Of a stretch of 9,182 nt of DNA, positions 1 to 7,133 are shown in pieces. Position numbers and translations under genes: made by a program. The stretch is from Thermoprotei archaeon (GTDB taxonomy: Archaea > Thermoproteota > Thermoprotei_A > Sulfolobales > WANQ01), in assembly GCA_027038805.1 (NCBI GenBank), contig JALWGO010000214.1, positions 1 through 9,182 of the forward strand, read 5' to 3'. The notes below the pieces were generated by a model. That model did not search any database and was not told the origin of the DNA. It worked only from the letters and a program-made list of their open reading frames with translations. Each line of letters opens with the position of its first letter. Position 1 is the first letter of the stretch.

Positions 1-1744
1 GGATTATATGTAGTATTGGAGCAACCCAATGTGGAACCCTAGGTGTTTTGAAAACATTATTTGAAAGCTTTACTGCTTTTTCGTTTCCTTCAAAGGTATT
101 CACTATTATCCAGGCCCCCCTGGCCTTCATTTCCTCAATGTTTGCGAGAATTAAATCTCTATACTCATCATCAAATATTGTAAAGAGAACAGGGAAACCC
201 GGTTCTACGAGAGCTATTGGTCCATGCTTGCTCTCTCCAGCCGGATATGCTTCTGCATGTATATATGCTATTTCCTTTAATTTTAATGCCCCTTCCATAG
301 ATACTGGCACTGCTAGCCCCCTGCCAAGATAATAAGCACTTTGTTTACCAGCCATGTCTCGGGCTATTTTCTTTGCCAAGAACTCGTTTATACTTATAAC
401 ATTCCTGGCATATTCTGGAAGTCTTCTAAGAGAAGAATATAAGGTCTTTGCTTCTTCTTCTGTTATAGAACCCTTAATCCGCGCTGATTTAATGATGATC
501 CATGATAGTAGAAAAACTTGTGTTGTAAATGTTTTTGTAGCTGCAACACCTATTTCGGGTCCAGCACGAGTGTATACTGCTATATTTGATTCACGTGGTA
601 TAGCACTATCTATTACATTTGATATTGCTGCTATAAAGACGTTCTTTTTCTTAGCTCTACGTACAGCCATTAAAGTGTCTATTGTTTCACCAGACTGGCT
701 AACTGCTATTAATACGTCGTTTTTAGTAAGTATTTTACCATATCTATTATACTCCGAAGATATAAAGGAGAAAGCAGGTATTTCTGCCAGGTTATTCAAT
801 AAGTACTCTGCTATAAGAGTTGCATGATAACTTGTTCCAGCACCAGTTAAGAAAACTCTCTGCGCCGATGCAAGTACCTCCGCGAGCTTTTCCACTTCTA
901 CACCTATGCCTGCTAGAGTACTTGATAATGCTAAAGGTTGCTCATGGATCTCCTTCAACATGAAGTGAGGATATCCAGCTTTTTTCGCCATTTCCGGTGT
1001 CCAATCTACAATCCTTATACGTTTCGATGTATCTACAATTGTGCCATCTATTCCCTCGATATGGACTGTATCGCCAGTAATGTATCCGATCTCCCCATCC
1101 TGTAATACGATGACTCTATTAGTGTACTCGAGAAATGCTGGTATATCGCTTGAAACGAACATTATGTTCTTTCCTAAGCCTATTACGAGGGGGGAAGTAT
1201 TTCGTGCAAAATATATTCTATCAGGTACCTCCTTGTCGATGAAAGCAAGTGCATATGCACCCTTTAACTCTTTTATCGCTTTTTTGAATGCAGTAAAGGT
1301 ATCATAACCTCTACTCTTATAATCTTCTATTAAATGAGCAATTATCTCAGTATCAGTTTCACTTATAAAGAAATGCCCTCGCTCCTTTAGTTTCTCTTTT
1401 AATTCTTGATAATTCTCTATTATTCCATTATGAACTACTGCTATAGTATTCTTACAATCTACGTGAGGATGGGCATTGATATCGCTGGGTTTTCCGTGAG
1501 TAGCCCATCTTGTATGAGCGATTCCTAGTACTCCGTCATAATCATCGAATCCTAGTTTACGTGAAACATCGTCTATCTTGCCCTTACTTTTTCTCACAAC
1601 TAGTTCTCCATTCCACGTTATTATCGCGAATCCTACTGAATCATAGCCTCTATACTCTAGGTTTTTAAGACACCCCCTTAATACTGTACCCAGTTTTTCC
1701 TTCAGTATTTTACCATTCTGAACTATCCCTATTATACCGCACAA
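1..1744 (-). CDS. glmS: Glutamine--fructose-6-phosphate aminotransferase (isomerizing), 3' end cut by window
   Basis: Makes glucosamine-6-phosphate from fructose-6-phosphate and glutamine, the entry step to UDP-N-acetylglucosamine; a cytosolic enzyme. My reverse-strand translation gives 581 residues. The N-terminal class II glutaminase begins CGIIG and contains RGYDS (32-36), HTRWATHG (77-84), HNGIIEN (105-111) and SETDTE (128-133). Two SIS sugar-isomerase domains follow: TGAGTSYHA (300-308) and SQSGET (349-354) in the first, then YYLGRG, EGALKLKEIAYIHAEAY and GESKHGP in the second. The visible end reads WVAPILHII, just before the usual C-terminal LQLLAY...PRNLAKSVTVE tail, so roughly 30 residues lie outside the window. 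The start is TTG (1744-1742). It is chosen because the next codon is the catalytic Cys, which must become residue 1 after removal of Met, and no ATG or GTG fits. It is divergent from thiL. All key residues seen are intact. Confidence 0.97.
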   Translation of the reverse strand, partial: MCGIIGIVQNGKILKEKLGTVLRGCLKNLEYRGYDSVGFAIITWNGELVVRKSKGKIDDVSRKLGFDDYDGVLGIAHTRWATHGKPSDINAHPHVDCKNTIAVVHNGIIENYQELKEKLKERGHFFISETDTEIIAHLIEDYKSRGYDTFTAFKKAIKELKGAYALAFIDKEVPDRIYFARNTSPLVIGLGKNIMFVSSDIPAFLEYTNRVIVLQDGEIGYITGDTVHIEGIDGTIVDTSKRIRIVDWTPEMAKKAGYPHFMLKEIHEQPLALSSTLAGIGVEVEKLAEVLASAQRVFLTGAGTSYHATLIAEYLLNNLAEIPAFSFISSEYNRYGKILTKNDVLIAVSQSGETIDTLMAVRRAKKKNVFIAAISNVIDSAIPRESNIAVYTRAGPEIGVAATKTFTTQVFLLSWIIIKSARIKGSITEEEAKTLYSSLRRLPEYARNVISINEFLAKKIARDMAGKQSAYYLGRGLAVPVSMEGALKLKEIAYIHAEAYPAGESKHGPIALVEPGFPVLFTIFDDEYRDLILANIEEMKARGAWIIVNTFEGNEKAVKLSNNVFKTPRVPHWVAPILHII

Positions 1745-1782
1745 GGCTTAAACCACTACTAACTCTAATAGGGTTTGAGAGC

Positions 1783-1794
1783 AGAATATATGTA
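1783..1794. promoter_or_regulatory. TATA element in the glmS/thiL divergent spacer
   Basis: The only strongly TATA-like stretch in this 71-base spacer is agaatatatgta. Its centre (about 1789) lies 27 bases upstream of the ATG at 1816, which fits a leaderless thiL transcript of the kind common in crenarchaea. Read on the other strand it would put a glmS transcript start near 1762, giving an 18-base leader before the TTG. One element serving both directions is inference; a separate weaker glmS promoter is possible. Confidence 0.5.
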
Positions 1795-1815
1795 TTAATC
1801 TTGATAGCAGCGTGG

Positions 1816-2814
1816 ATGGAATCCTTGGAGAAGACAGTCACACTCGGCAATATCGGTGAAAAGAAATTAGTAGAAATGATATTGGAGTATGTTGACAAAG
1901 TAGACAACGGGTTAGAAAAAGATGATGATATAGCGGTAGTTCAGGGAATTGCGCTAAAAATAGATGGGTTTTCTACATACAACTCTATGTTGCCTTGGAA
2001 TACTTATTATGATATGGGGTGGAAGTCAGCAGTAATGGTTATAAGTGACTTTATCGCTAAGGGAGTAAAACCTCTTGCAATAATGGTTTCAATAGGTGCT
2101 ACAAGGGAAACACCAGTAAATGATATAATTGAAATAATTAAGGGGATTAGAGACTCCGCACATTACTATGATGCTAAATTTGTTGGAGGCGATACTAATG
2201 CTTCTAAAAGTGATGTATGGATCGATGCTAGCGGTATAGGCTTGCCCGTAAATAAGGTAATTAGCAGAAAGGGGGCTAAAGCAGGAGATTACGTTTTGGT
2301 TACTGGTTCTTTTGGCTTAACCGGTGCTGCCTTTCACGCCTACTTAACTGACTATGACTTAAATTCGCTTAAGGAAAAATATCCAGAGATAATTAAAGCA
2401 ACAAAACAACCACTTGCCCCTAAATTTTTCCTAGAAATAGTGGGAAAATATAGAGAGTGTATATCGTCTTCTATAGATATCAGTGATGGACTTGCATTTT
2501 CATTGGGACAACTAGCTTCTAAAAATGATTTATCAATACATTTAATAGACTTACCGATACACTATGAGGCCATAAAATATGCTCATGAACTAGACCTTGA
2601 CCCCGAGTTTCTCGCTTTATATGGAGGGGAGGAATTTCAAATACTCTTCACTATTCGTAGAGAGTGCGAAAATGTAGTACAATCATTGATTAGAGATTAC
2701 AATGTTACTCTTATAGGATTTCTCAAAAAAGGAGAAGGAGTCTACTATAATAATAGAGAAATAAAACCTATTGGTTGGGATCATTTTCAGAACCTATACA
2801 AGAATACAGGGTGA
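1816..2814 (+). CDS. thiL: Thiamine-monophosphate kinase
   Basis: ATP-dependent phosphorylation of thiamine monophosphate to the cofactor thiamine diphosphate (EC 2.7.4.16). The protein has 332 residues, slightly longer than typical ThiL, with the AIR-synthase-type two-domain fold. Visible motifs are the Asp cluster DDD (36-38), DGF..., MGWKS (67-71) followed by ISDFIAKG, GGDT (124-127), GDYVLVTGSFG, SIDISDGL with D221, S223 and D224, and GGEEFQILFT starting at 270. These match the metal/ATP-binding Asp residues and the GGED(E)-type motif of the family. The start at ATG 1816 is preferred over the in-frame TTG at 1801 because the TATA element sits 27 bases upstream of 1816. Its TGA overlaps the next gene's GTG, so the two are probably translated from one message. 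ThiL is unambiguous; selenophosphate synthetase and HypE are relatives, but the residue pattern and length fit ThiL better. Confidence 0.93.
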   Translation: MESLEKTVTLGNIGEKKLVEMILEYVDKVDNGLEKDDDIAVVQGIALKIDGFSTYNSMLPWNTYYDMGWKSAVMVISDFIAKGVKPLAIMVSIGATRETPVNDIIEIIKGIRDSAHYYDAKFVGGDTNASKSDVWIDASGIGLPVNKVISRKGAKAGDYVLVTGSFGLTGAAFHAYLTDYDLNSLKEKYPEIIKATKQPLAPKFFLEIVGKYRECISSSIDISDGLAFSLGQLASKNDLSIHLIDLPIHYEAIKYAHELDLDPEFLALYGGEEFQILFTIRRECENVVQSLIRDYNVTLIGFLKKGEGVYYNNREIKPIGWDHFQNLYKNTG

Positions 2815-4523
2815 GTGATATAGTAAATGTAAGGAAGGTGCTAATACTTGATGGGTATACTGATGAACCAGCTGGCTTAGGGGTTCCACCATACATTGAT
2901 GTTTATCCACGATACATTGCTGGTGCTATATGGAGTATTGATAAGACTATAATGATAAAATATTTAACAGTAGATCAAGCTAGAATGGCATTACAAGATT
3001 TCATTAAGGAAGCTTCAAGTTACGATATTATCATAGTAGTAGCTGGAGTTACTGTCCCCGGAAAATATCTTGGAGGTACGCCTATAAGTCTCCGCGAACT
3101 CGATCAATGGTTTAGAGTAATTAATAAACCATTGAAGATCCTTGTTGGTCCTGCAGCAAAGTTTGGTATAGGAGAAGTAGGAGGAAGAGTTGCTGAACTC
3201 CCCTCAAAAGTAAAAGAGAATTTTGACTACATAGTAAAAGGCGATCCAGAAATCTTCATCTATAACTTATTAAGGTACGGTGAAGAGAAAACATCACCAT
3301 ATATTACTAGAAGAGATTATACTCTAACAAATAAATTTGCCATTAAAGGATCACGAATAGTGGTACAACACCCGAATTACGGGTTAAACCTTATAGTTGA
3401 AATCGAGACATTTCGTGGTTGTCCTAGAAGTATTGTGGGTGGCTGCAGCTTCTGTATAGAGCCAGGCTATGGTCTACCAGTTTTCCGGGAACCCGAGGAC
3501 GTTGTAAGAGAAGTAGAAGCATTAGGTAAAATTGGCGTAGAACACTTCAGAATAGGGCGTCAACCTGACTTGTTAGCGTACAAGGGTTTTGATAGCGGTA
3601 AGGTAGAGTTCCCTAAACCAAATATTAGAGCAATAGAAAAACTGTTTAAGGGAATAAGAAGCGTTGTTCCAAATCTAAGAGTACTACATATAGATAACAT
3701 TAATCCGGGAACTATAGTACATCATGTGAAGGAAAGTATCGAAGTATTGAAAATTATAGTTAAATACCATACATCTGGAGACGTAGCAGCACTAGGCATA
3801 GAGACTGCTGATCCTAAGGTAGTTAAGTTAAATAACCTAAAAGTCTATCCTGAAGAAGCCTTAGAGGCAATAAGAATAATTAACAAGATCGGTGCTCACC
3901 GAGGAGAAAACGGGCTACCCGAACTTTTACCTGGCATAAACTTTGTGCACGGATTGATAGGAGAGACAAAGGAGACATACATACTAAACTATCTCTTTCT
4001 AAAGAGGATACTAGACGAGGGCTTACTTATTAGAAGAATTAATATAAGACAAGTCATAGCATTCCCATCAACTAGGATGTGGATATATGGTGACAAAATA
4101 ATTAAAAGAAATAAGAAATACTTCAAAATATATAAAGACAAAATACGTAGAGAAATAGATCTACCCATGCTGAGACGCGTCGTTCCACGTGGAACTATCC
4201 TTAAAGGAGTATTTACTGAGAAATATAGAGGAACAAAAACACTCGGCAGACAAGTAGGAAGTTATCCATTACTTATCGAGATCTCAAAAAAAGTATCGCT
4301 CAATAAATGGATAGATATTCTAGTAATAGATCACGGTTTTAGAAGCGTTACGGGATTGCCTATACCTCTAAACATAAATAATGCAACCGTAAAGGAACTT
4401 GAAATAATACCGGGGATGACCAAGCAAGAAGTCCTAGAAATAATTAGTAAAAGACCCTTCAAAAGTCTAGACGAATTAAGAAGAGTTTTAAGAGATAACT
4501 TATTGAATTATTTTACTATTTGA
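2811..4523 (+). CDS. Radical SAM protein with C-terminal helix-hairpin-helix (COG1031-like), function unknown
   Basis: A 570-residue protein from GTG 2811, chosen because GTGA overlaps the thiL stop; GTG 2838 and an upstream TTG at 2775 are alternatives. Residues about 8-170 look like a Rossmann-type alpha/beta region (VLILDGYTDEP at the start, then YDIIIVVAGVTVP and ILVGPAAKF) resembling the N-terminal domain of B12-type radical SAM proteins, but without the DxHxxG cobalamin ligand motif. The radical SAM core follows, with an unusual cluster motif, C204-x7-C212-x2-C215 (FRGCPRSIVGGCSFC), instead of CX3CX2C. FRIGRQ and GIETADP lie in the barrel. After a basic stretch, GTILKGVFTEKY and GRQVGSYPLLIEI could form a small beta-barrel. 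Residues 520-558 are a ComEA-like helix-hairpin-helix (LNINNATVKELEIIPGM, then RPFKSLDEL). The layout matches the archaeal family described as a radical SAM enzyme with C-terminal HhH. The reaction is unknown; a nucleic-acid substrate is plausible from the HhH but unproven. Confidence 0.85.
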   Translation: MSDIVNVRKVLILDGYTDEPAGLGVPPYIDVYPRYIAGAIWSIDKTIMIKYLTVDQARMALQDFIKEASSYDIIIVVAGVTVPGKYLGGTPISLRELDQWFRVINKPLKILVGPAAKFGIGEVGGRVAELPSKVKENFDYIVKGDPEIFIYNLLRYGEEKTSPYITRRDYTLTNKFAIKGSRIVVQHPNYGLNLIVEIETFRGCPRSIVGGCSFCIEPGYGLPVFREPEDVVREVEALGKIGVEHFRIGRQPDLLAYKGFDSGKVEFPKPNIRAIEKLFKGIRSVVPNLRVLHIDNINPGTIVHHVKESIEVLKIIVKYHTSGDVAALGIETADPKVVKLNNLKVYPEEALEAIRIINKIGAHRGENGLPELLPGINFVHGLIGETKETYILNYLFLKRILDEGLLIRRINIRQVIAFPSTRMWIYGDKIIKRNKKYFKIYKDKIRREIDLPMLRRVVPRGTILKGVFTEKYRGTKTLGRQVGSYPLLIEISKKVSLNKWIDILVIDHGFRSVTGLPIPLNINNATVKELEIIPGMTKQEVLEIISKRPFKSLDELRRVLRDNLLNYFTI

Positions 4524-4535
4524 AATAATTATTTC
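4522..4535. repeat. 14-bp perfect palindrome at the end of the radical SAM/HhH gene
   Basis: gaaataattatttc is its own reverse complement and begins inside the TGA stop codon. It is AT-rich, so a stem would be weak. The position suggests a role in 3' end formation, or it may be chance in AT-rich DNA. Confidence 0.4.
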
Positions 4536-4555
4536 CATATACCATATTAACTCTG

Positions 4556-4568
4556 CTTCTAGTAGAAG
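4556..4568. promoter_or_regulatory. Palindrome abutting the tes TATA box (possible operator)
   Basis: cttcta-g-tagaag has 6-base arms around one central base and ends directly before the TATA box at 4569. The 3' arm therefore occupies the place of the TFB recognition element (BRE). A protein bound here could block or help TFB. The function is inferred only from position and symmetry. Confidence 0.35.
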
Positions 4569-4576
4569 TATTTAAT
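4569..4576 (+). promoter_or_regulatory. TATA box of the tes-like gene
   Basis: tatttaat, centred near 4572, predicts transcription starting near 4599, which leaves an 18-base leader before ATG 4617. With the 93-base spacer, this argues that the gene has its own promoter rather than depending on read-through from thiL. Confidence 0.55.
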
Positions 4577-4603
4577 ACTACCATAATCAATATAGGATAC
4601 ATT

Positions 4604-4608
4604 GAGGA
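4604..4608 (+). promoter_or_regulatory. Ribosome binding site of the tes-like gene
   Basis: gagga lies 8 bases before ATG 4617 and pairs with the archaeal 16S 3' end. It supports ATG 4617 over the in-frame TTG at 4602, which lies on top of this site. Confidence 0.6.
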
Positions 4609-4616
4609 ATAGTACA

Positions 4617-6377
4617 ATGACCAGTGTAGAGAATCCCCAGAAAGACATAATACTAGAACCTCCCGCTACATTTGATAAAGAGAAGAAAATAGTAAGAATT
4701 GCGAATAGAGAGATAAAGATAGGAGGCCCTGCACCAAAGCTAAAGAAAGGAGAAAAACTGATAAAATACACATCAAGTGTGTGCCCCTATTGTTATAGAT
4801 TACTACCTGCCGTTATTTTTGAAAGAGATGGAAAGGTATATATTAGAAAAGTATGCCCCGAGCACGGTGAATTGGAAGAACTTTACTTTGGAGACTCCTA
4901 CCTATACTATAAGTTTGAAAGTTGGAAGCGAGAAGGAAGAGGCCCTCGCCATGTATATACAAAACTAGCAGCACCTTGTCCTTTTAACTGTGGACTATGC
5001 CCTGTTCACAGACAACATACTGCACTAGCAAACATAGTACTTACGAACAGATGTAATCTCAGTTGCTGGTATTGTTTCTTCTATGCTGAAGCTGCAGGAT
5101 ACGTCTACGAGCCAAGTCTCGAACAGATACGGTTTATGGTACGACAGTTGAAGAAGCAAGGAGTAACCATGGCCATACAACTGACTGGTGGCGAGCCTAC
5201 TCTTAGAGAGGATCTCGTAGACATCGTTAAAATGTTAAGAGAAGAAGGAGTAAGACACATACAGTTGAACACGAATGGAATAAAGTTTGCTGAACTATAC
5301 TTGCAGGATCCCAATAGGGCAATAGACTATGTGAGATCATTAAGAGAGGCAGGAGTAAATACTGTCTACCTAAGTTTTGACGGTATAACTGGCAAGACTA
5401 ATTGGAAGAATCATTGGGAGATACCTTTTATCTTCGAGGCCTTTAGGAAAGGTGGAATGACAAGTGTTGTACTTGTACCGACAGTGATAAGGAATGTTAA
5501 TGACCATGAGCTAGGAGGAATCATAAAATTCGCTGCGAAACACATGGACATTGTTAGAGGAGTGAACTTCCAACCAGTAAGTCTTACCGGCATGATGAGC
5601 AAACACGAACGCGATAAATTTAGAATTACTATACCAGATGCAATAAAGAAAATAGAGGAGCAAACAGACGGGCAAATACACAAAGATGCATGGTATCCCA
5701 TACCGATAACAGTACCCGTTTCCCGCTTCATTGAGGCATTAACAGGTGAACCCCAATTCGAAATGGCTAATCACCCACACTGCGGCGCTGCAACATACGT
5801 TTATGTTGAGAAAAAGAATGGATTACCAACAAGATTTATACCAGTAACTGATTTCATCGATGTAGACGGATTCTTCGAATACTTAGAGGAAAAAGCAGAA
5901 GAAATAAAGAAAGGAAAAAGTAGATTCATAGCAGTAGCACAAATATTATATAACTTGAAGAAGTTTATAGACAATGATAAAGCGCCCAAGGACTTTAACG
6001 TATGGAAACTATTATTCAATATATTTGTTAGGAGAAATTATAGTGCACTAGCCGAATGGCATTACAAGTTCTTGTTCTTAGGGATGATGCACTTCATGGA
6101 TCTATATAACTATGATGTTGCAAGAGTAATGCGATGTAATATACACTATCTATCACCCGATGGTAGACTTATACCATTCTGTACATTCAATGTATTGAAC
6201 GATATATACCGGGATTATATTCAGAAGAAGTACCAGATATCAATCGAAGAGTGGAAAAAGAAGTTCGGTGAGCATACTATAGGGGATTCAGTAAAGTATA
6301 AGAGACCACCAGTGAGAAAACTCGAGAAACATCCGCTTTACATCGAAACATATAAGGGTATTTTACCAGGACTCTAA
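4617..6377 (+). CDS. tes: Radical SAM enzyme of the tetraether lipid synthase (Tes) family
   Basis: Predicted to couple the tails of two archaeol-type lipids through carbon-carbon bonds, giving membrane-spanning GDGT lipids at the membrane surface. The protein has 586 residues, longer than the characterised Methanocaldococcus enzyme (MJ0619, about 500). Order: an N-terminal metal site, C56-x2-C59 ... C80-x2-H83 (CPYC and CPEHG), like the rubredoxin-type centre of the family; then C121PFNC125GLC128PVH, an extra cysteine group; then the radical SAM motif C146NLSC150WYC153 followed by FFYAEAAGYVYEP; GGEP at 191-194; and a conserved NTNGI. C-terminal cysteines in HPHCGAATY (C389), RCNIHY (C507) and PFC (C522) are candidates for an auxiliary cluster. 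These positions match the three-cluster layout known for Tes. It sits alone behind its own promoter, convergent with arfC. Family membership is firm; because crenarchaea may carry several related COG1964 proteins, the lipid reaction itself is inferred. Confidence 0.85.
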   Translation: MTSVENPQKDIILEPPATFDKEKKIVRIANREIKIGGPAPKLKKGEKLIKYTSSVCPYCYRLLPAVIFERDGKVYIRKVCPEHGELEELYFGDSYLYYKFESWKREGRGPRHVYTKLAAPCPFNCGLCPVHRQHTALANIVLTNRCNLSCWYCFFYAEAAGYVYEPSLEQIRFMVRQLKKQGVTMAIQLTGGEPTLREDLVDIVKMLREEGVRHIQLNTNGIKFAELYLQDPNRAIDYVRSLREAGVNTVYLSFDGITGKTNWKNHWEIPFIFEAFRKGGMTSVVLVPTVIRNVNDHELGGIIKFAAKHMDIVRGVNFQPVSLTGMMSKHERDKFRITIPDAIKKIEEQTDGQIHKDAWYPIPITVPVSRFIEALTGEPQFEMANHPHCGAATYVYVEKKNGLPTRFIPVTDFIDVDGFFEYLEEKAEEIKKGKSRFIAVAQILYNLKKFIDNDKAPKDFNVWKLLFNIFVRRNYSALAEWHYKFLFLGMMHFMDLYNYDVARVMRCNIHYLSPDGRLIPFCTFNVLNDIYRDYIQKKYQISIEEWKKKFGEHTIGDSVKYKRPPVRKLEKHPLYIETYKGILPGL

Positions 6378-6386
6378 CGATAAAAG

Positions 6387-6397
6387 CATTATTTTTC
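6387..6397 (+). terminator. T-rich run after the tes-like gene
   Basis: cattatttttct starts 10 bases past the tes stop and runs into the 3' end of the convergent arfC gene. A T-rich tract is the usual archaeal intrinsic termination signal. No hairpin precedes it, and the assignment rests on composition and position only. Confidence 0.35.
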
Positions 6398-7048
6398 TAA
6401 AATATATCTAAGATGAATTTCTCTACCACATTCACAGAGTCTGGCTTCTAAAAGCCTTAACTTAACCGCATCATTGGTATCCTTAAATCCTTCACCGCCA
6501 ACAATATTAACTGCTTTGTGTCCTCCAAAAACATAGGGAGAAATCGTTATTCTTAACTCATTAAATAACCGTTCCTTCACGAAGAACCATATGGTCTCAC
6601 CACCTCCCTCTACGAGAAGACTACCAATCCCCTTCTTATAGAGGTCTTTCAATACTAGATTAATTGGGACAGGATATTTGTCAAAAACTACGACCTCTAC
6701 TCCTCTAGATCGTAATAGTCTTATTTTTCTGGGCTCTGCTCTAGTAGATGTATAGACAATTGTTGGGGCTTCATGCAACGTATTATAGACTCTCGCATTC
6801 ACAGATGTTCTAAGTCTACCGTCCACAATTACTCGCATGGGATTTTTACCTTTAACTAACCTTACTGTGAGTAAAGGATCATCATTTAATACAGTATTCG
6901 CTCCTACAAGAACTGCATCGCTACTTGCTCTAGCACTATGAAGTCTCATTAAATCATAGGTACAACTTAGCTTGCTATAACCTGTCTTGCTTGCTATTTT
7001 TCCATCAACGGTCATTGTAGCGTATATTACTATATAAGGATACTTCAA
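6389..7048 (-). CDS. arfC: 2,5-diamino-6-(ribosylamino)-4(3H)-pyrimidinone 5'-phosphate reductase
   Basis: Reduces the ribosyl chain of the GTP-derived pyrimidine to the ribitylamino form with NAD(P)H, an early step toward riboflavin and the F420 deazaflavin core. The protein has 219 residues, the usual size for the stand-alone archaeal/fungal reductase; the deaminase domain of bacterial RibD is absent. Motifs are ATMTVDGKIA (10-19), VGANTVLNDDPLLTVR (48-63), RVIVDGRLR, the nucleotide-binding LLVEGGG (144-150) and SPYVFGG (170-176). The start is TTG (7048-7046), placing MKYPYIVIYATMT at the usual family N-terminus; a ggtg lies a few bases upstream and the next in-frame ATG (residue 12) would remove the first strand. 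It is convergent with tes (11-base gap) and divergent from the THUMP gene. Confidence 0.9.
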   Translation of the reverse strand: MKYPYIVIYATMTVDGKIASKTGYSKLSCTYDLMRLHSARASSDAVLVGANTVLNDDPLLTVRLVKGKNPMRVIVDGRLRTSVNARVYNTLHEAPTIVYTSTRAEPRKIRLLRSRGVEVVVFDKYPVPINLVLKDLYKKGIGSLLVEGGGETIWFFVKERLFNELRITISPYVFGGHKAVNIVGGEGFKDTNDAVKLRLLEARLCECGREIHLRYILEK

Positions 7049-7083
7049 GTGATCACACCGTATACATCTATACTGTTTTCCTT

Positions 7084-7093
7084 ACTATATAGT
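7084..7093 (-). promoter_or_regulatory. Likely TATA box of arfC, palindromic
   Basis: actatatagt is a perfect palindrome centred near 7088, 40 bases upstream of the arfC TTG. It predicts a start near 7061 and a leader of about 13 bases containing ggtg as a ribosome binding site. Because it is symmetric, its use by arfC is inferred from spacing. Confidence 0.45.
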
Positions 7094-7101
7094 CTTATAA
7101 G
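7094..7101 (+). promoter_or_regulatory. Likely TATA box of the THUMP-glmM operon, palindromic
   Basis: cttataag is directly adjacent to the arfC element and predicts transcription starting near 7124. That leaves a very short leader of about 10 bases before the GTG at 7134, or about 20 before the ATA at 7144. A second candidate is the ttttattt near 7111-7118, which would start transcription near 7141. Confidence 0.4.
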
Positions 7102-7133
7102 GGGTGAACATTTTATTTCATGCTGGTATAAGG

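Noticed and set aside
48..1307. Plus-strand open frames at 48-332, 354-827 and 1041-1307
   Set aside because: They lie antisense to glmS, whose translation is conserved throughout; their own translations have no recognisable domains.
1710..1907. Minus-strand frame crossing the glmS/thiL spacer
   Set aside because: It overlaps the starts of both real genes and the promoter, with no family resemblance.
4559..6019. Minus-strand frames at 4559-4771, 5105-5314, 5411-5731 and 5801-6019, and plus-strand 4777-4968
   Set aside because: All are shadows of the tes-like gene, which has intact motifs along its full length.
4617..6377. Methanopterin-related role for the Tes homologue
   Set aside because: The methanogen relative was once linked to pterin methylation, but later work showed tetraether synthesis, and nothing here points to methanogenesis.
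7120..7131. ATG at 7120 as start of the THUMP gene
   Set aside because: It is in frame but reaches a TAA after three codons; it also probably lies upstream of the predicted transcript start.
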